A DNA stretch of 64,000 nt from Epiperipatus broadwayi (GCA_028023455.1 JAQFVV010001053.1:58194-122193), one strand, 5' to 3'; counted from the stretch's first letter, positions 13,563 to 25,085 are shown. The notes: a model not told the origin generated them from the sequence alone. Translations and numbers: made by a program.

Positions 13563-13680
13563 ATTTGTTATATTTTTTCATATGTCATAGCATCATCCGG
13601 AACATGAACCCACAACCGTCTGCAACCAACTACTTGCTTGCAAGGTGGATGCAATGACCTCTCGGCTAACAACGCTTGAC
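13563..13680 (-). repeat. tRNA-headed SINE-like element, copy 1
   Basis: On the minus strand the head carries a pol III A-box-like block TTAGCCGAGAGGTCAT (13654-13669) and a B-box-like block GGGTTCATGTTCC (13599-13611), the spacing and wording of a tRNA with a long variable arm (Leu/Ser type). The body after the B box, GATGCTATGACATATG, is shared with the copy at 22803-22925 and is not part of a tRNA. A real tRNA gene is ruled out by poor acceptor-stem pairing. Inference: a short tRNA-derived retroposon. Confidence 0.6.
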
Positions 13681-13779
13681 TGAATTTGTTATTTATCTTA
13701 ATTATGTATTTAAAATCTGAAAGTATCCATATTTTTTGGTAATCTTTTTTATTTGTCAATATTTAACAGACAAATATAT

Positions 13780-15440
13780 TGTACCATTCAGTGGTACGAA
13801 ATCTGTTTACACTTAATAGAGTCAGTTGAAAGGAAGCTGCACTAATAAATGAAAATTACCCTTAAATAACAATTTATGCCAACCTTCACTACTTTTTTCC
13901 CTCACACTGAATTAAAAAGTTTAATAAGAAAAATGAATTGAAATTATTAAAATAATTTCAGAAGAAAGGAATTCTAAATGTCAAGAATGCATTTTTATAT
14001 CAGATACATTATACAATGATTGTAAAATACATACTAGTATTTATTTTATTATTTTTACTTGTCAAAATTACTATTTTAGTTTGCAATAAAAACTTAAAAC
14101 TTAACTTTATTGCTATGCAGTAAGGGTAAAAATTGTAAGTTTTAATGTGGGTAAGTGTGAACACATTATCTCATGCAAAGTACAGATCTAAAATGAAAAA
14201 AAAAAAACACATAATTTAAATAAAAAGGGTGCTTATTGAAAACCAGTAGTGACTAGTTAGAGTGATATATATATAACTGGATCAGTTATATTTAGATTCA
14301 TTCAGGCATTTTTTCATTTTATACTACAAAGAAGTTAACCCCCCATGAGACATTTAGAGCCTGCAGACACTAGTGATGTTAAAAGTTGAAATAACTAAAG
14401 CAGTTTAATACCAAAGCCTATGCAAGATCATATCTGAATGACCTAAAGGCATGGAAGCCTTCAGAAGTAGCTGTGAGATATTGCCAAAAGTGAGCTAAAG
14501 GTATAATGCTTCTATCGTCACTAAACCTATTCTCCACCATTGTTAAAAATGGAGCCCTGCCCAGCTTATTTAGGCCTTCTCCTAATATGTTACTATTCAC
14601 AAATAAATAGTAAGTCGACACTGTATGTAATATATATGGTAAAGCTTCAGAAAATAGAAACACACTGTTGAAAGTATTTTATAAGATACAAGCATCAGAA
14701 AACAAAGAGACTCAAAAAAGTAAAATGGTACTTATAACTCAATACAATTAATAAAACATTTTTTCATGATAATAATAATTACAAAAAAAAAGGATTTTAT
14801 AAGACTGATGAACTATAAAATATTCTATTAAAGACATAACCCTGAACATCTTGTTAAAATGTCTAGTATATTTTTTATCTTCTTAATTACTTTTTGTTAG
14901 GTAATATTTTATTAATTCATATAATATATCCATTATTCTATCTTTAACAATAAAATAATTTTCTTAGTTAGGATTTTATCATCTATAATCTAATATGTTA
15001 TGGAAAAGAGAGGCAAAACAAGTTTTGACAATGTATATTTTTTATTATTGTTTATTAAAAGGATTTTCAAACAAAAGAAAAATTCTAAAAATTATTTTCA
15101 TAACTGTAATTATTATACTTATAACTGTTTAAAAACAAATAATAAATTGTCAAATATAAAATTTTAAACATCAAATCTTTTTTTTCTTTTATCCACTAAA
15201 GTAGTTGCTAGTACATTTTATGATAACACTAGTATCTTTATATAAACTATTTTAGACAGGTTTAAGGAATTCTAGCCAGAAGAAAGGTTTAAAGGTAATC
15301 AAGACATATAATTACCCCTTTCCTGTAGTTTTTTTTATTGTTTGCTAGCGCCATAATTTAATTATTTTAAGAATTATATTAGATAGATGACAAAATAACA
15401 CCAAGAAACCTGAAACCTGATAAAGATAAATTTTTAAAAA
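13780..15440. repeat. Old segmental duplication, arm 1
   Basis: Collinear with 19490-21030 but strongly diverged. Shared anchors in order: AGTGGTAC near the start, TTGAAAGGAA, AATAAATG/GTAAATGATG, a TGACTAATTAGAGTG-like block followed by ATATATA, AAGTTAACC, GAAGCCTTCAGAAGTA, a TTTAATAATATATCC-like block, and CCTGAAAC near the end. A minus-strand 81-codon frame (14418-14663) is unrecognised and its counterpart in the other arm is broken. It may be two copies of an old element or a true tandem duplication next to the lectin exon. Confidence 0.55.
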
Positions 15441-18400
15441 AAATGTTACAAGAGTAAAAATATGTTACAAATGGCTGCTCAAATGAGGCTAGATTAAAAA
15501 AGTCTATATTCTGAAATGAGATAATAAAATAACAAATATTATTTTAAAACATTTTTTTTCTCTTCTTTTATATAGATAAATTAAAACAAACATATGAACA
15601 TGAAAATTGTTGTTTTTAAGGGGAAAAAATAAATAATCAAATTACAGAAATAATTGACCAAATTTTAATAAGTACAAATTTAGAATAAAAATGTAATCAA
15701 ATACAAATAAATAAATATAGGCAGCTAACCATAGGATGGACAAGTATAGTAATAGTAATAACAAGAGCAACAAAGAACAGCCATAGCAGTAGAATGTTGA
15801 GACAATTGATGGGCATACAAATTATATGTATTGATAGTAAAATAGTAATAAGTACTACTAGGTGTGGCAGTACACAATAACATGTATCAGCATGGAGAAT
15901 ATACCTAAAATCTAAACACCTAAGAATGTTATTTAATTCAACCTACAGGTTGTTGGTCTTAATTTATTTTACTATCTATCATGTATTCTAAATTAACTAT
16001 TTACAGATGTAAATACCAACCTAGCCACTAATAGTGTTGTCATAAAACTACACAAATAATGTTAAAGTTAATCAAACATTTTATCAAATTTTCTTATACC
16101 ATTTTATTTATTCTAATAAAACACTTTAAAGAAAATAACTCATTCTATTACAACATCAAATACAATAGTCTACCCCTTCCCTCCTTTACAGTCACTATGA
16201 ACACCTCACCTAGGGGCAAATCCTATTTTCTTCCAAGCAAACTAAAAAACCATTATCACAAAGTTGACCTGGGAGTACAAGTTGTCAATCCCATTAATGA
16301 GATCAAAACCCAAAATAAGATGGCAAAAGTGCGAACAGATAAGTTAATATTTATTTTAGACTTAGAGACTAATTGATGAATCCTTGATCCCACTCATAAA
16401 GATATTGTAATCTCATATAGTCAACTAATATTTAAATTGAATACCCCAGATCTCACTCTATTTTGAATATGTGCTTATAAGTATTATTCAACTATACAAG
16501 ACCCTTTAAACCAAATCACCCTGCTATATTAACCACTTAGGGCAAAGGTTATGAGTAGATCGAATCAGTTAAGTTGACTTGTAAAAATAATTTCATAATC
16601 AAGTATATATAACTGTTATTGAATAATTATAAATAAGAGAAAAAAAGATATATATATATATAATAGGTATGCTTTCAGTTCTAACTATATAGTTCTATAT
16701 TTAATTCACTCACTGAAAATATGTTATTCATTATTAACCAATGGAATGAGTTCATATCACATATATCACATTCTTAATATTTACCCTAAGTCCATTTAGT
16801 GCACATAGTACATGGTCCATCACAATGGATTTGTATCCATGAGTGCATGAATGATGATGTTAAAACAGTTATTTTAAAGAAGAGCAACTCTGATTTACAA
16901 CTTGTATATTCAGTTTCAGAGCAAGACAATATTATACAGATATAATTATAGCCTTCGTTTTTCTCCTCTGTTGTTGTGAACTTTAAGGCGATGGAGGGGG
17001 GGCATAGTGCACCATAGTACAAAAGCAAGGTGACATTGTTGGTCATGATAAAGACAGTTCCCAGGTGGAATGTCAGTTTACTAACAGAACATTATCAGGA
17101 TGGACTTTTTTTTTACTTTACAAAAAGCAGTAATAAGAAGTTTGAACTTTCTTCTCTTTCTTTTATAGCATTTTTTTCTATTCAAGTCCATTCATATATT
17201 AGCTCCAAATTTATCTTAAATTAATAATGAAACAGAAATTTTAAAAAAATATATACTTGTTTTTTTTCTTTTCATTGTAATGTTTTAGCAAATTAATATC
17301 AAATATTTTCATGTGGAATTAGATTCATTCGATTTACAAAATTTAATTAAACTCTTTTCTTTCTTGTCTCCATTATGAAGCATATACCAACATTAAAGAT
17401 GGAAACAAAATTCAATTAGTTTTTTTTTTTTTTACACAACTATTTCAAGCTGATTCACAATCATTCTATTGATAGCATTATCAATCTCCTTACGTCAATA
17501 AATTATAAAGATATACAAGTGTTTTACATATAAATTTATAAAATAAACTAAAAAAAACCTACATAACTAATACAATATACAGCAATATTTTATTATGAGT
17601 TAGAAAAATTCCACCTCATAGATTATAGCAATATCAAGAAGCAAAAAAATAAAAAAATAAACTGATTTCACAAATAATAAAATGAAAAACAAAGAAAAAA
17701 ACCAAATAACCCAAAATCGGTCAATACAGAACTGGACCAGATTAATTTGTACCATGATAATGGGCATGTTTAGAAATCTTCAAGATAAAATAATCCATAA
17801 AATAAATAAAATGACCAAAATGAACAAAGAAGAGCTAATCATCCATAATGATGAATTACTTTAAAAATTGTAAATAACTAATGAAAATAATGTATGATAA
17901 AATGGGTAAAAAAACTAGGTGAATTGGCCAAAGAAATAAATGTCAATCAAAGCTAGTTGAAAGATGAGATGTTGCCATGACCAGAAAATTATGCAACAGA
18001 CAGGATGGTGGCTTGCTCAACCTTAACAATAGGGTTGATGAAGTCAATGAAGAAGTTAAAAAATAAAAATGAAAATAATGAGAAAGTTGAGCGGTTGATC
18101 TATGACGATAATGTGACATTAGAATAATAAAGCATTAATAAAAGTTCAAGAAGTGGATATCTTTTCACAACATGTGATATATTCCAAATAAATCATGTCA
18201 GTAAACAAAATGAACAAGAAGGACAAGCAGCCAAATACAGATATAAAAGACAGAGAGAAACAATAATTAGATTTAGAAAACAGATAACACAGAAATAAAA
18301 AATTGCATAAATAATATACAACATAAAATGGAAATATAAGAGCAAACATAGATCTATATGGACATGATAATGTTCCAAAAAGTGTGAATCAGTTCTTAAA

Positions 18401-19489
18401 AATAATATATTATGGTCACACTGGTAATCTCTTATACAACACCTTAGCATTTTGGAGAGGTACTTCAGTATAAATCCCATGAAAGAGAATGCTAATTTCA
18501 CTATAGCAATTGGTCACTTACAAGAGGCATTTCAAACTTGATGGGATTTCTTATTTAAAAAGTTTGTTAATTTTCATGAATATAAACAAGTACTATTTTG
18601 CTTCCATTGGAGCGAAAATTATTAGGAGACATTAATTATCAGATGTCTCAGAAGAGGTTTTGATCTGCATCTTCATTTTTAGAAGGCATATTGCCAAACT
18701 TAGTGCTTTAATAACTTGTCGATTGTCTGAAAATTAGAATTGGATAGTGAGGTATAGCCTTCCAAGAGATGCTGAAGAAATATTACTTTTACTGATTGAA
18801 AAACCACTGAACATGTGAACACTAAACAAATGCAGATCTACTCAGAGCTTTTAACAGCAATAAGCCTACTAAAAAAGAAACAGTGTTCAAACCCGATAAT
18901 ACATTTTCAATTTCCATAAGAAAAAAAATCCACAAGTGATTGTAATAAAAATAAAAAATAAAAGAATCACTTCTACAATGGTATCATAAGAAAAAAAGTA
19001 GATTAACAGGCAGTCCCAAAATAAACCTGGATTATTACTCAGGCTGGAAGTGACTCCAATATCATGAGTGATAGCCTATATAACCAGAAAAATCAACATT
19101 GACCATCATCTTGTAAAAGCTTTCAAAATAAAGTCAGATCATCAGAAAAAAAATATGGATGATAGATGGAGGGAAATGCTACAGCAGATTAAGGAACCAA
19201 TCAAAATTTCCCAACATTTTGCTATTACCTAACTACCAATGAATATATATTAATTAAGTTGATAAGGATAGGTTACTGATTAAGGATATTTTCCATCACT
19301 ATTCACATAAATTTAAATAAATATTGAAAAAAAAAAATAAAACTCAGCTTTTAGAACAATAAATATTGTTTAAATGTGACAACAAGAAATGCATTGGAAC
19401 AAAATTGGTTGAGAAATAATGAAAGTGTCATTGTAAAGTGTGTTGACTTTATTTTGTTCCTAATTTAATGGGGGGTGGAGATATTGAAT
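15441..19489. other. No confirmed gene; possible protein relic at 18600-19200
   Basis: 15441-17660 is AT-rich without recognisable content; a run of seven G at about 16993 stands out. The plus strand at roughly 18600-19200 reads in pieces as protein-like text (for example a WIVRYSLPRDAEEILLLL block), interrupted by stops and frameshifts, but I cannot assign it to a family. Minus frames at 18146-18501 are cysteine/leucine/phenylalanine-rich shadows of A-rich plus-strand sequence. Confidence 0.35.
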
Positions 19490-21030
19490 CATATAGTGGT
19501 ACAAAGTATGTTTATATGAGTAGAATGTATTGAAAGGAATCCATTCTAGTAAATGATGATGTTTTATTTAAATTATTCATTAACCTTTATTATTTTTAGC
19601 CCTGCACTTGATTTAAAATGTAGTAAAAACATGTGATTATTGATTTTTTTTTAAAGTATTTTAAATGTAAATGATGCATTTTGGAATCAAATACATTTTA
19701 TAAATCTAAAATGCATACTACCTTTAAATCAAATTGTTTTATTTTATTCCTTTTACTTGTAAAATTAATATTTTCATTTGTAATAAAATGGAACTTATTG
19801 CTATACAACAGGGTAAAATTTGAAAGCTGCATTATGGATAGGTGTGAACAATGGTACCATGCAGAAGAAAGATCGAAAAGTAAAAAAAAAAAAATAAGCA
19901 AAAGGAATGATTTTTATTAAAACATATGGTGACTAATTAGAGTGGTATATATAATTGGATAGGTATATTTACATTTATTCATTCGCTTTCCCATTTTATT
20001 CTGCAAAATAGTTAACCAGACAGAGACACCTTATGCTATAGAAGCCTTCAGAAGTAACAATTTAATATTGCCACTAGAGAGCTAAATATGTAATGTATCT
20101 GCCATCACTAAAACTATCCTCTTGATGCTGAAAATGATGTTCTGACCAAAACATGTAAGCATATCCTAGTTTGTTGTTATTGTTGAATCATAGACTGAAT
20201 ATTATTTGCTAAATCACCTCCAGCCAATCCAATTGTATGTATTCAAGAATATCAAGCCAACATCAGAAGTGTGAGACAAAATCAAGTGTCAGAAAATAAA
20301 TAGACTCATAGACAAGGTACTCAGAACTTTATTTGATCAGAAAGACATTTGTTTTTTTTTATATATATAAGTAATTAATAAAAAAGGTCATTTAGGACAT
20401 TGATAAAAACTTAATCTTAAACATCTTTTTAATATGTGTAGTATATATTGTCTATTTAATAAAATATTTCATGTTAGATTATGTTGTATTATTTCATTAA
20501 ATAATATATCCTTTATTTTATCTTTTATAAAAAAAAAATATATATTTCTTTGGTATTTAACGTTGTATTCAGATGTCATTAAAATTGTTTTTTCGGGGGC
20601 GGGGGAGGGGGCAAACGAGTATTTTTATTATTATTATGTCTATTTTCAAACAAAAGAAGAAATATCAGTTTCTTTTCATAACTCCATACTGATTAATATT
20701 TTAATCAACGCCTTAAAATAAATAAAACATTGTCAAATGGAAAATTTAAAATTCAAAATCATGTTTTATTTTTTGTCAAATAAAGCAAAACGTTAATCAA
20801 TCTTATGTTAGCCAATGACTTCCCAATATAAATTGTTTTATAATACTTGGTGAGAATTAATTCAGCCAAAACAGGAGTTTAAACGTAATCGCCAAATACA
20901 ATTATAGCTTTCACCTACTTTTTTTGATTGATTATTAATGGTCATAATTTGATTGTCTTACAAACTATATTATACAAAATGTTAAACAGCCCTATGTAAC
21001 CTGAAACTCTGTAAAAAAAAAAATTAAAAG
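19490..21030. repeat. Old segmental duplication, arm 2
   Basis: Counterpart of 13780-15440 in the same orientation. It ends 65 bp before the C-type lectin exon at 21095-21255, but no matching lectin exon follows arm 1, so either the exon lay outside the duplicated unit or the second copy was lost. A GC-rich G-tract at 20594-20612 is unique to this arm. Confidence 0.55.
20594..20612 (+). other. G-tract with quadruplex potential
   Basis: Three runs of five G separated by single bases (C GGGGG C GGGGG A GGGGG C) in an otherwise AT-rich region. It could form a two-tetrad G-quadruplex. It is absent from the paralogous arm near 15000. No gene context gives it a role. Confidence 0.4.
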
Positions 21031-21094
21031 TACAAAGAACGACAATGATAACAAATAATAAACGGATGTTAAAAAAAGAAAAAAAAAACTTTAC

Positions 21095-21255
21095 TTCTCT
21101 GTAAATATTAACACAATCTTCCTTGGCATTGCTATTATGTTTAGGATCATCTTTTTTCCAATATGTGTAAGTTACTGGAGATCCATCATTCCAACGAAAT
21201 TCAAATTTGATATCAAGATCATTCAAGCCAATCCAAATTTTTTCAGTAGAGTTAT
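21095..21255 (-). CDS. C-type lectin-like domain, second-half exon (partial gene)
   Basis: The minus-strand frame encodes the middle to late part of a C-type lectin-like domain: the hallmark WIGLND, then a FRWNDGSPVTYTYW block with DDPKHNSN in the position of the ligand-binding EPN/QPD loop, and KEDCVNIY with the conserved cysteine. Borders: acceptor TATATTGTAG just before 21255 and donor GTAAAG just after 21095; length 161 nt, phase 1 in and phase 0 out. The phase fits the exon at 49185-49367, whose last base plus the first two here gives a Tyr codon. The final CTLD segment (WND-type loop and last cysteines) was not found at lower coordinates. DPK is not a canonical sugar-specificity triplet, so ligand type cannot be predicted. 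A pseudogene cannot be excluded, though the frame is open. Confidence 0.85.
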
Positions 21256-21610
21256 CTACAATATACATATACACGAGGATATATATAAAACCAAAACTGC
21301 CTAACACTATACTAGTAAAAATAAAAATGCAAAACCATAAAACAATACAATACTAGATAAAATCCAAAATTTTTACCAAAATCCTTACACAACCATGGTT
21401 TCATCTACTACAAATAAAACCTTCTCAAGTGAACATCAAACTAAAGGTACAGACACACACATATATATATATATATGATTGTACTGTTTATATATATATA
21501 TATATACCTTCTTATAATTTATTTCAAATACCACCTTCCCTTAATATCAAAAGAAGTCTTCATAAGATTGATAGCCTCAGATTTAAGAAGTTTTATCATC
21601 AAAGCCTCCT

Positions 21611-21880
21611 TTATTCTTCTTTATAACTCATTCTTTTCATAAAGAAAACAGAAGCATTGCTAAACAATGTTCTATGACCTGTATTCAATTCATGAATATA
21701 TAAAGTTGTGTTAAGATGCCTATGTTTAGCTCTACTTATATGAACCATAATCCTTTCATTAAGGCTAAACTTACTCTGGGCTACATAAAACTTACCACAA
21801 CTACATGAAATTTTATAAACAATATCAGGAATAGACATACTGTCAATAGACTGCTGTGAATCATTAAGTAACAAATTCAA
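21611..21880 (-). pseudogene. PLE GIY-YIG endonuclease domain
   Basis: 89-codon open frame. DIVYKISCSCGKFYVAQSKF is the GIY-YIG core (VYKI as the GIY strand, FYVAQS as the YIG strand) preceded by the CxC zinc-like motif usual in PLE endonucleases, followed by LNERIMVH (catalytic Arg region) and HELNTGH. This domain nicks DNA for target-primed reverse transcription in PLEs. The YIG glycine is replaced by alanine (YVA), which may impair folding. The ORF is part of a longer polyprotein whose RT half lies at higher coordinates in other frames. Confidence 0.8.
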
Positions 21881-22384
21881 TCATATCTGTTCTTCTATGC
21901 AATCTTCATTCCTCCTAACAAATAACTATTTTTACAAACCAAATAATATATTTAAGACTTAAATGGGAAAGACATATACCCATTATCCTTACCAACAAAA
22001 TTCTTAGCATCAAAATCATGACTAGAGATATTATTATTAAATACAACATTTTTAATAAAATCATAATTGTAACCCAATTCTACATATTCTACAGAAAATT
22101 GATCTCCTTAAATATCAGCATTATCATTAAAATTATTAAACCTTTTATTCTTACAACAAAAATTCAGCAATGACACTTTTATGCATAAAAGGCTGATAAC
22201 TATCAGGCCTAATCATATTTCTCAAATTCTTAGGTTTTATAAAATGACTACAAGACAAAACATCATTAACCTTCTCAACACTTAAATCTAAAAACTTTAA
22301 TTTTACAAAATCAAAACTATTCCCCTCTCAATAATAAAGTTAATACTAGAAACAAACGCATTCAATCTACATAAAATCCCTTCT

Positions 22385-22690
22385 AATTTTTCTTTCTGAA
22401 TAACAAATAATCATCAAATGACTAAACATCACATGATCACCATCTCTATACTAGCACATAATTGTTGTAACCTAACAAATAATTTTATAGAACATGAAAA
22501 CAGATTAATAATACTACACTGCAAATAAATAATATAGATAGCACACATCAATAGAGAAATAACATAACCAATAACCTAACCTTCTCTAATATTATAAAAC
22601 ACATCATTACACATAAAATACATTGAATCCTCTTACAGCAAAATCAAATCATGAAAAACCTTAATTTTATCTGCAGAAAAAATATTCCAT
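22385..22690 (-). pseudogene. PLE reverse-transcriptase core, interrupted
   Basis: Homologous base for base to the plus-strand ORF at 23103-23381, beginning at the same GGAATATTTTTTCTGCAGAT-like start and ending in the same AACAAATAA/TTCAGAAAG region. Stop codons and the ~49-bp insert at 22428-22476 fall at the site that encodes the catalytic (R)YVND in the sister copy, so the catalytic motif is destroyed. Confidence 0.75.
22428..22476 (+). repeat. Short insert related to fold-back family B arm
   Basis: Reads CATCACATGATCACC ... ATACTAGCACATAATTGTT, matching the outer arms of the 12131-12378 fold-back. Comparison with the sister PLE shows it as an insertion. TTAG on the minus strand occurs on both sides, compatible with a 4-bp target duplication, but flanking divergence leaves this unsure. 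Confidence 0.7.
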
Positions 22691-22802
22691 TTTTTTTTTT
22701 TAAATTGAAAAAAAAAACATCAATACTTTTTAATCTATTAACCGATTCATTTGAAATCTCATAAAGATGATTTACCTTTGAGATGTATTTTTGATTTTAC
22801 AG

Positions 22803-22925
22803 GTGGAAGCATTGGTGGTTGAGAGGTCAACAATGGCTGCTTTACAAGCAGTTGTCCCGGTTTAGTGGGTTCGCTTCCTGGCTGATCCTATGACACATGA
22901 GAAGAAAAAATATCAAACTTTATTA
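22803..22925 (+). repeat. tRNA-headed SINE-like element, copy 2
   Basis: A-box-like TGGTTGAGAGGTCAA at 22816-22830 and B-box-like GGGTTCGCTTCC at 22867-22878, then CCTATGACACATGAG shared with the copy at 13563-13680. It sits exactly in the gap between the two oppositely oriented PLE copies. The A-box to B-box spacing matches a class II (Leu/Ser) tRNA ancestor. Confidence 0.6.
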
Positions 22926-23102
22926 TAAGATATTTTAAGGACTATATTGAATTGGGTCAATTTTGTGTTTCTTTTGAAGTTTTTAAACAAATAAATCGTT
23001 ATATTTTGAATGATGAGTGTGTGTTTGGTACTTTAGACATTGAAAATATATATATCAATCGGTGAATAGATTAAAAGAAATTGATGTTATTTTTTTTTTT
23101 TA

Positions 23103-23381
23103 ATGGAATGTTTTTCTGCAGATAAGATTAAAGTTTTTCATGATTTGCTTTTGCTGTTAGAGGATTCAATGTATTTTATGTATAATGATGTGTTTTATAA
23201 GATTAGAGACGGTTGGGTTATTGGTTATGTTATTTCTACATTGATATGTACTGTCTATATTGATTATTTGGGGTGTAGTGTTCTGTTTTCATGTTCTATA
23301 AAATTATTTCTTAGGTATGTCAATGATTGTTTGTTTGTTATTCAGAAAGAAAAATTAGAAGAGTTTTTTTATGTGGAATGA
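23103..23381 (+). pseudogene. PLE reverse-transcriptase core
   Basis: 92-codon frame aligned to PLE RT: YFMYNDVFYKIRDGWVIGYV corresponds to the (F)Y-Q-x-x-G-x-x-MG motif, and LRYVNDCLFVIQKEKLEEF to the YxDD box with its downstream leucine-rich helix. The second catalytic aspartate is preceded by Asn in place of Asp (YVND), so one metal ligand is lost. The ORF starts after a T-rich run and stops at 23382; protein-like sequence continues in other frames (a FCSHFINPKNLRNIIRL block). Confidence 0.8.
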
Positions 23382-23762
23382 AAGCTTTTGATTCTAGTGT
23401 TAAGTTTACTACTGAGGGGTCAGTTTTGACTTTTTAAAATTAAAGTTTTTACATTTAAGTCTTGTGAAGGTCAATGACGTTTTGTTTTGTAGTCATTTTA
23501 TAAATCCTAAGAATTTGAGAAATATAATTAGGCTGGATAGTTATCAACCTTTTATGCATGAACATGTCTTTGTTGAATTTTTGTTGTAGGAATAGAAGTC
23601 TTAATAATTATAATGATAATGCTGATATTCAAAGAGATCAATTTGCTTCTGAATATTAGAATTGGGTTACAATTATGATTTTATTTAAAGTGCTGTATTT
23701 AATAATAATTTTTATAGTCATGATTTTGATAGTAAGAGTTTTGTTGGTAAAACAATAACTAT

Positions 23763-23951
23763 ATGTATTTCCCATTTGAGTCATCAATATATAATTTGTT
23801 TTATAAAAATAGTCATTTTTTAGGAGGAATGAAAATTTCATGGAAGAAAGATTGTGATTTGAATTCGTTATTTAATGGTTCAAAGCAGTCTATTGACAGT
23901 AGGTCTGTTCTTGGTATTGTTTATAAAATTCCATGTAGTTGTGGTGTTTGA
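23763..23951 (+). pseudogene. PLE endonuclease, truncated after the GIY motif
   Basis: SLFNGSKQSIDSRSVLGIVY then KIPCSCGV aligns to the start of the minus-copy endonuclease, then meets the deletion junction and a stop. The YIG strand, catalytic Arg and the rest of the nuclease are gone. Confidence 0.75.
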
Positions 23952-24121
23952 AATGAATTATGGTAAGGTTTGTTTTTTGAATATATATATATATATGTTC
24001 TTTTAGTTTGATTTTCACTTGTGAAGGGATAATTGTAGTAGATGAAACCATGCCTATGTAAGGATTTTTTTAGTTAAAAATATTGGATTTTATCTAGTAT
24101 TGTATTGTTTTATGGTTTTGC

Positions 24122-24132
24122 ATATATATATA

Positions 24133-24211
<79 letters not shown>
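24122..24211. repeat. (AT)n microsatellite with a central A run
   Basis: Two AT arrays flank a short poly-A, directly at the 3' end of the plus-strand PLE copy. Confidence 0.9.
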
Positions 24212-24217
<6 letters not shown>

Positions 24218-25045
24218 ATAACAGAGAAAATAATCAAAGTAATGAAAAAGATTAGAATTGGAATTAGCATTTATAAAATAAGCCTTCCACCATAATTGAA
24301 TATAAAAATAAGAATTATATTTAAATTTTATATATATATACATTCTTACATTTTTGGATTAAATACCACTCTAAATTTTCATATTTTTTTTAACAAATGA
24401 TACGTTCATAACGTGGTTTAAATATTTGATTTTTGAATATTTATTATCATTATACTATGTAATATGATCTTTTGCTAACCAAATAAAATTTAAAAAATAA
24501 TTTACAATTTCATTATTTAACTCGAGAATTTAGTGATCTATATCTCTGAAAATGTGACAAATAAAATAGAGACTAAATGTATTAGAGTTAAACTTTATTT
24601 ACAATATTTTGTATTTACTGACATTTTATTCTAGCTCTTGATCAATGCTCCTAGTTTAAATTAAAAATTGACAACAAATTTTATAAATCATACATAAAAA
24701 ATGAAGTCCAATATCTGTTAAGCATGTTCTAAAAGCAAATCAGATGGTATAAGTTAAGCTTTGATTAATCTATTTTAGTAATATATGCAATCATCTGTGT
24801 GCTAAGTAAAGACAGATAACAAAATGAATCAAACTTTTCCTTAAACTTTTGGAATTGATAAACTTACCAACAGAACATTTATGAAAAATTAGAATGAACT
24901 TAATATACAAGGACATAGAAATCATGTCAATAATGATTAATAAACTAATAATTATCTAATGGTGAATACACCATCTTACTTTTAAAATAAGTCTTATTTT
25001 AATACCTGAGTAAAGTTAATACATTTATACATGTAAACAAGAAAT

Positions 25046-25085
<40 letters not shown>

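Larger units (their letters stand above)
21329..22770 (-). mobile_element. Penelope-like element, minus-strand copy of a head-to-head pair
   Basis: Contains RT (about 22385-22690) and GIY-YIG endonuclease (21611-21880) in the order expected of a PLE, plus a 3' UTR that aligns to 24020-24121 of the plus-strand copy. Its 3' end lies 73 bp from the acceptor side of the lectin exon at 21255. It carries a ~49-bp insert (22428-22476) in the RT region that the sister copy lacks. Frames are broken by stops, so it is inactive. Confidence 0.85.
22926..24121 (+). mobile_element. Penelope-like element, plus-strand copy of a head-to-head pair
   Basis: From the SINE-like copy onward an open reading segment ends in LDIENIYINR, the PLE RT block for the first catalytic aspartate, then continues into the RT core ORF (23103-23381), a linker, the start of the GIY-YIG domain (23880-23950) and the 3' UTR. 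Relative to the minus copy, 264 bp of endonuclease is missing; both breakpoints share GTGGT (equivalents 21530-21534 and 21794-21798), typical of a microhomology-mediated deletion. Inactive. Confidence 0.85.

Noticed and set aside
13590-13680. Functional tRNA-Leu gene
   Set aside because: A and B boxes are present, but acceptor and anticodon stems do not pair well and the tail is shared with another SINE-like copy.
14418-14663. 81-codon minus frame within duplication arm 1
   Set aside because: The matching region in arm 2 is broken and the translation has no known domain.
16786-17046. 86-codon minus frame with cysteines
   Set aside because: No recognisable fold; no splice or start support.
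21329-24121. Hammerhead ribozyme motifs (CTGATGAG...GAAA), known from PLE terminal repeats
   Set aside because: I read the PLE regions for the conserved core on both strands and found none; a covariance-model search would be decisive.
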